DNA of 64,000 nucleotides from JANJUB01 sp040081075. Lineage in GTDB: Bacteria; Armatimonadota; Fimbriimonadia; Fimbriimonadales; Fimbriimonadaceae. The notes under the pieces were generated by a model. The model worked only from the letters and a program-made list of their open reading frames with translations, searched no databases and was not told where the DNA came from. The DNA lies in assembly GCA_040081075.1 (NCBI GenBank), contig JBEBHJ010000004.1:33842-97841 (forward strand). Direction: 5' to 3'. A program made the translations under genes and the position numbers. Below are positions 60,577 through 64,000 of the stretch, one piece after another. Position 1 is the stretch's first letter, and each line of letters opens with the position of its first letter.

Positions 60577-61359
60577 TTAGAAGAACCGAAAGTCGGTCCA
60601 AACGCCGCTGGCAACCATCCGCACATAAAGATCAGCGAACATGACGCCAAACAGCGAACACCAGGCAAAGTTCATGTGCTTCTTATTGAGCCCGGAGACG
60701 CAATCGTAACACTTCATCTGCATGGGCTTCACCGAAAGAATATCCTTGCGGCCGCCGATCAGGTGCCGGAACGAGTGGCACGAAACCGTATAGAACGTGA
60801 GCAAGCAGGTGTTCAGCAAGAGCACCAGCGAGCCGACGCCGATTCCGAACTTGCCATCAAAGAAGAACCCTTGAATCGCATCTTTCCATAAGAAAATGAG
60901 AAATGCGAGCGCAAAATAGAGCACGTATCGGTGAAGGTTTTGCAAGATCAACGGCAACCCGTTTTCCCCGGTGTACCCCTTACGCGGCTCGCTAACGGCA
61001 CAACCGGGCGGATCTGCCCAGAAAGCTTTGTAATAGGCGCCGCGATAATAGTAGCAAGTGAACCGAAACATCGCCGGGAAGGGAAGAATCAATAGAGCCG
61101 GCGAGAAGGGAAGGAATGACGGCCACCAACCGGGCTTCGGACCAAACATCGCGTGCGGCGAACTACCAAAGATTTCCGGTGAGTAGAACGGCGAAAGATA
61201 GGAGCCGTAATGATAGTTCTTGCCCTGGAAAGCCGCCCACGTCGCATAGACGATAAACAACCCCAACACAACGAAAGTGATCAAGCTTTGAACCCACCAA
61301 GCGTCCTTGCGCATGGTTTTTCCAAAGCCTTTCTTATATAGTGGACCAGCCTTTGCCAT
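60577..61359 (-). CDS. Membrane protein resembling a succinate dehydrogenase anchor subunit (Rv0249c-like)
   Basis: 260 residues from MAKAGPLYKKGFG; the longer frame upstream has no protein-like character. About five membrane helices: VQSLITFVVLGLFIVYATW, LLILPFPAMFRFTCYYY, LYFALAFLIFLWKDAI, GIGVGSLVLLLNTCLLTFYTV and NFAWCSLFGVMFADLYVRM. FRFTCYYYRGAYYKAFWADPPGCAV, PLILQNLHRYVLYF and SCHSFRHLIGG put His residues where haem could bind. The look recalls the membrane subunit of the mycobacterial Sdh1 complex, but no sdhA or sdhB is adjacent; the neighbour is a methyltransferase. Family assignment is from memory of pattern only. Confidence 0.5.
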   Translation of the reverse strand: MAKAGPLYKKGFGKTMRKDAWWVQSLITFVVLGLFIVYATWAAFQGKNYHYGSYLSPFYSPEIFGSSPHAMFGPKPGWWPSFLPFSPALLILPFPAMFRFTCYYYRGAYYKAFWADPPGCAVSEPRKGYTGENGLPLILQNLHRYVLYFALAFLIFLWKDAIQGFFFDGKFGIGVGSLVLLLNTCLLTFYTVSCHSFRHLIGGRKDILSVKPMQMKCYDCVSGLNKKHMNFAWCSLFGVMFADLYVRMVASGVWTDFRFF

Positions 61360-61718
61360 TTCTAAATCATCAAGACGGAGCGACTCCGCCGATTGATCTA
61401 GAATACCGCGAATGAACCATCCCCCGGGGGCGCGGTCATCGCCTGTTTCACCCGTTCTTCCAGTGCGACAGCAATGTGAACCTCGGTGTAAACTCCGCGC
61501 AAGTGTGAAGATACGGATGACGAGCCGATTCAAGGGCCAGGATTTGTGATCGTACAATAGATTATGCTTGGAGCTCAGCTAAACGTTCGAGGAGTGCCAA
61601 TGGCGAGAGGAAACGGGGATCATGGATGCAATATGAGGATGATTACAAGGTTAGCGCCACCACGCATAAGCCTGCTCCGCCTTAGCGGAGGGGGATCGTA
61701 TGGCACGAGGACCCGAAG
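61360..61718. other. 359-bp intergenic region between divergent genes
   Basis: No gene recognised. It contains hairpins CGGAG/CTCCG (61376-61388) and CTCCGC/GCGGAG (about 61674-61689), a CCCCCGGGGG palindrome (61421-61430) and a possible promoter at 61529-61558. It marks the boundary between the conserved part of the window and the RHS region. Confidence 0.5.
61529..61558 (+). promoter_or_regulatory. Possible promoter for the lipoprotein/RHS region
   Basis: TTCAAG (61529-61534), an 18-base spacer and TACAAT (61553-61558) on the + strand, about 160 bases before the lipoprotein gene. The -35 is weak. Confidence 0.35.
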
Positions 61719-62117
61719 GTGCCTAAAGTGAAGACTACGCAGCTCGTACTTTGCTTAGTGCTCCCAATCCTTGCTTCCGTGGCATGCAACAATCCAGCGC
61801 CAGTGCCAGTGTCTACGGCCCGAAAAGCACCACCGCCAAAAGGCAATTTACAAGTTGTTGTCGAAGGGATGGAGCTTAAGTTTGCGGACGATCTTTATGC
61901 GAAGTTGCGCGCCGCAGGAGTTGAGTTTGGCGTGGTGGAGGGCTCGCTGAATCCCGGAGCTTTCTCAGCCTACGATAGCCAAGTTCCAGTTTGCTTGGAG
62001 ATATGTCAGGAATTTGAGATAGAACACCACACCAAGTTCGTTTATGCAAAGGCCATCAAGAAACATTTAAAGGAAGGCCGACAATCCGAAGAACGAGGCA
62101 GTTCGGCGAAGCACTAA
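61719..62117 (+). CDS. Small lipoprotein upstream of the RHS cassette
   Basis: 132 residues from GTG (a second GTG three codons on is possible). TTQLVLCLVLPILASVACNN is a signal with lipobox-like SVAC. The mature part has a Pro-rich linker, then LQVVVEGMELKFADDLYAKLRAAGVEFGVVEGSL and a basic C-terminus (KAIKKHLKEGRQSEERGSSAKH). Family not recognised. Because it lies just before an RHS cassette, it may be an immunity protein left by an earlier cassette; that is inference only. Confidence 0.5.
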   Translation: MPKVKTTQLVLCLVLPILASVACNNPAPVPVSTARKAPPPKGNLQVVVEGMELKFADDLYAKLRAAGVEFGVVEGSLNPGAFSAYDSQVPVCLEICQEFEIEHHTKFVYAKAIKKHLKEGRQSEERGSSAKH

Positions 62118-62143
62118 ACAAGACCACTAGGAAAAGTATAGAA

Positions 62144-63004
62144 ATGGCAATGTCAATGAGAGTCTCGAATATGGGTGGACGAGTAATCGCTACCAAGCGT
62201 GCCGGGGTGAGGAGTTATCATCAACACGACGCGCTGGGCAACACCATTGCCCTGATCAACGACTCTGGAGTCGTAACCGACACCTACACCTACTGGCCCT
62301 ACGGAGAACTAAGAACTTCCACCGGAACCACCACAAACCCCTTCAAGTTCTGCGGAGCTTGGGGCTATTACACTGATACGACTGGCAGAACATATGTGAG
62401 AGCAAGAACGCTCCGGCCGTGGCTGTGTAGGTGGATGACCGTCGATCCACTTTGGCCAGAGGAGAGCTCGTATCTCTACGTTACGCTGAGCCCTCTTTCA
62501 TATGTTGATCCATCGGGAGCTTCAAAGGAACCTGGTTGCAGATGCGGCGGTAAGAATATTCCATTTGGAGTGCCGTGCCCAAAATGCGTTCTACCTCCCC
62601 ATTTAGTTCACAAATACCGCAATCGATACGAATGCTATCAAGGTTGCTGCACGCAATACTGTAAGGATACAGATCGTTCGTGGAGGATACTACAAGAGCG
62701 CTGCGGAACCGGGGAGTGGTTGGTTTGTAAACAATGGAACGAGATATACCCCAAACCTTGTACGGCTGAACAACTAAAGGATCCACATGTGCGCTGGTGT
62801 CAAGAAATGGCGTGCGGCGGTGTTGGTTGCAATTTAAGCGGCGGGCATGATCAGACATTTGGTGTGGCATGTTGCAATGAGTGTTTTGCCCGCCAGTGTT
62901 GTTATTGGTTGGGCCCCCAGGATCGCGATTCGCGAATTTGGCGAAATCGGTGCTTCCAGGATTGCAACTTGTGGTATTCGGTTCCGCCAAAGGTTAAGCG
63001 ATGA
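62144..63004 (+). CDS. RHS-core/cysteine-rich C-terminal cassette (candidate polymorphic toxin)
   Basis: 286 residues. Residues about 25-126 are the end of an RHS core: YHQHDALGNTIALINDSGVV, TYTYWPYGELRTSTG, FKFCGAWGYYTDTTGRTYVRARTLRPWL, MTVDPLWPEESSYLYV and the closing YVDPSG. What follows is a variable domain of about 160 residues with 21 cysteines (pairs CRC, CPKC, GCC, ACCNEC, QCC), including ECYQGCCTQYC. The large RHS shell is missing, so it is an orphan tip or a displaced cassette. AGGAAAAG lies before the ATG. It overlaps the next gene by ATGA. Confidence 0.75.
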   Translation: MAMSMRVSNMGGRVIATKRAGVRSYHQHDALGNTIALINDSGVVTDTYTYWPYGELRTSTGTTTNPFKFCGAWGYYTDTTGRTYVRARTLRPWLCRWMTVDPLWPEESSYLYVTLSPLSYVDPSGASKEPGCRCGGKNIPFGVPCPKCVLPPHLVHKYRNRYECYQGCCTQYCKDTDRSWRILQERCGTGEWLVCKQWNEIYPKPCTAEQLKDPHVRWCQEMACGGVGCNLSGGHDQTFGVACCNECFARQCCYWLGPQDRDSRIWRNRCFQDCNLWYSVPPKVKR

Positions 63005-63471
63005 CCGCCAAACAGCTAATCCTACTTGCCGCGCTCTGCGCGACAGTATCCATCTTAGTATTTTTTGGCATTACCGCCGCCCGTGAGGCTCATGAAGTAC
63101 GGGACCGCCTTATGACGATTGAGCTCGTGAAGAAAATTGCTGACAATGTTTTGCTTACATTTCCTGGTGGAAATCCAACAGAAATTAAGTGGGCAGAGTT
63201 TTGTGAGGCTCACAGCGATAAGCTGAGCGTAAGGTTCAGGGGACTTGATCTCAAACTTGCGGCTAACGAGTCTAATTTCGGGGTACCGGTTAATGAAGTG
63301 CAATCCCCGATGTTCGCTCTTGTGCCCATGTCACATGGTAACTCTTTTAAATCGTTTGCCGAGCTGGGCTTCTCTGAGGGTGTAAGTCTTGGCATAAGAC
63401 GGGATGGGCGACCGTATCAAATTTACAAAAATCTGGATGCAAGCATGGGAAACAGTGCAAGTCAGCCGTAA
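63001..63471 (+). CDS. Membrane-anchored small protein, candidate immunity partner
   Basis: 156 residues: one N-terminal helix (QLILLAALCATVSILVFFGITAA) and an extracytoplasmic domain of about 130 residues rich in helix and strand (LVKKIADNVLLTFPGG, LKLAANESNFGVPVNEV, FALVPMSHG, FAELGFSEGVSLG). No family recognised. The ATGA overlap with the RHS cassette gene and its position 3' of it are typical for the cognate immunity gene of an RHS toxin. Anchoring outside the cytoplasm would suit a toxin acting in the periplasm or membrane. Confidence 0.6.
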   Translation: MTAKQLILLAALCATVSILVFFGITAAREAHEVRDRLMTIELVKKIADNVLLTFPGGNPTEIKWAEFCEAHSDKLSVRFRGLDLKLAANESNFGVPVNEVQSPMFALVPMSHGNSFKSFAELGFSEGVSLGIRRDGRPYQIYKNLDASMGNSASQP

Positions 63472-63939
63472 CCGGGCAATAGACGTACGACTTCGGCGGT
63501 TTGGACTTACGCCTTCACCGCCGATATGGCCGGAGTGAACAAGAACATCACCACCAGCCCATCGGGGGCTCTCACCACCTATATGTTCGATGCCAGCGGC
63601 GACCTCGCCAGCGTCGCCTGGGCGGTGGGTTATGTTTCTACCTACACCTACAACACGAACAAACTGCTCGTAAAAGAAGAGATTCCTTCGGGAACCACCA
63701 TGAGCGTGGCGTACACCACTCTCACCGCCGCTGGAATCTGGTTGAAGACCATGAGCGATGATCCCCTTGGCAAGCGGACAACCGTGGCCTACGATTCGTC
63801 GGGCAACCTCACCACCCTCACTCAGGCTAATGGCGCGATCAGCACCTACGGCTACGCCACCCCCAGTAACCACCTGCGCACCCGCAGCACCGATCCGCTG
63901 GGCCATACGATCCCCCTGGGCGTATGGCGCTTCTTGTAG
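63472..63939 (+). pseudogene. RHS/YD-repeat remnant, no start codon
   Basis: The frame continues directly after the stop at 63471 and reads RTTSAVWTYAFTADMAGVNKNITTSPSGALTTY, then YNTNKLLVKEEIPSGTTMSVAYTTL, DPLGKRTTVAYDSSGNLTTLTQANGAISTYGYATPSNHL and DPLGHTI. These are YD/RHS repeats of the type found inside full RHS proteins. The first Met is 18 codons in, and there is no ribosome binding site. It ends at 63939 with the repeat interrupted. It appears to be internal RHS sequence left beside the cassette; more RHS sequence may lie past 64000. Confidence 0.65.
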
Positions 63940-64000
63940 CCAGGAGTAAACTTGGATCATGAAGGGGCATCGGCGGTGGCAAAACACGCCGGGATTTGTG

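Noticed and set aside
62481..62990. 169-codon open frame on the - strand opposite the Cys-rich tip
   Set aside because: Antisense of a sequence with strong support on the + strand (RHS motif continuing into the tip, ATGA overlap).
63331..63987. 218-codon open frame on the - strand
   Set aside because: Antisense of RHS repeat sequence; Gly/His/Arg-rich composition and no family.
1..64000. CRISPR arrays, insertion sequences, integrases, rRNA and tRNA genes
   Set aside because: Looked for across the window; no regularly spaced repeats, transposase motifs or RNA gene cores were found by reading.

Overview
This 64 kb window is a chromosomal segment of a free-living heterotrophic bacterium with moderate G+C (roughly half by eye). 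No rRNA or tRNA gene, CRISPR array, transposase or phage gene was seen. The gene style fits the Armatimonadota, probably Fimbriimonas-like: DUF1559-type pseudopilins, secreted proteins with SBBP repeats and home-made Ig-like repeats, copper-amine-oxidase-N 'stalk' proteins, a DUF6754 membrane operon and a YD/RHS cassette of the planctomycete/armatimonad type. This placement is inference from gene content only.

Layout. 1-2.8 kb: argG (cut by the window edge) and argF, divergent from a mannose-1-phosphate guanylyltransferase. 2.9-10.8 kb: a secreted agarase-like hydrolase, a ChaN-like protein, a lipoprotein, feoA-feoB, a pseudopilin-like protein and a PGLGQ-motif membrane protein. 10.8-15.4 kb: obgE-nadD-rsfS, a penicillin-acylase-family hydrolase and a small membrane protein. 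15.6-20.7 kb: a 1682-residue SBBP/Ig-repeat exported protein with a strong terminator. 20.7-25.5 kb: a locally duplicated gene junction, an AI-2E-family permease, a YtxH protein, secE-nusG, surE-vanZ-like and a lysine/alanine-rich protein. 25.5-32 kb: murB, tsaB, a PsbP-like secreted protein, a single-domain response regulator, a 2H-phosphoesterase relative that has lost its catalytic histidines, and a BNR-propeller protein. 32-35.3 kb: rpsL-rpsG-fusA with a clear promoter and terminator. 35.4-44.7 kb: an STN-domain protein, plsC-dgt, an operon of esterase/transaldolase/oligopeptide-binding lipoprotein, and a PQQ-type sugar dehydrogenase with Ig repeats.

44.7-51.4 kb is one tightly overlapping operon, glmU-prs followed by six uncharacterised genes, nearly all membrane proteins, including a DUF6754 protein. 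It is the best candidate in the window for an undescribed membrane complex. 51.6-56.7 kb: an M48-like protein without its HEXXH motif, mnmE, ppa, a pseudopilin, purB and a DinB-fold protein. 56.8-61.4 kb: exported stalk-domain and beta-helix proteins, a methyltransferase and an orphan succinate-dehydrogenase-anchor-like protein. 61.7-64 kb is an accessory region: a lipoprotein, an RHS-core/cysteine-rich C-terminal cassette overlapping (ATGA) a small membrane-anchored protein (a candidate toxin-immunity pair), then RHS repeat sequence running towards the window end.

Most of the window is housekeeping (translation, GTPases, nucleotide, amino-acid and envelope precursor synthesis) interleaved with lineage-specific exported proteins.
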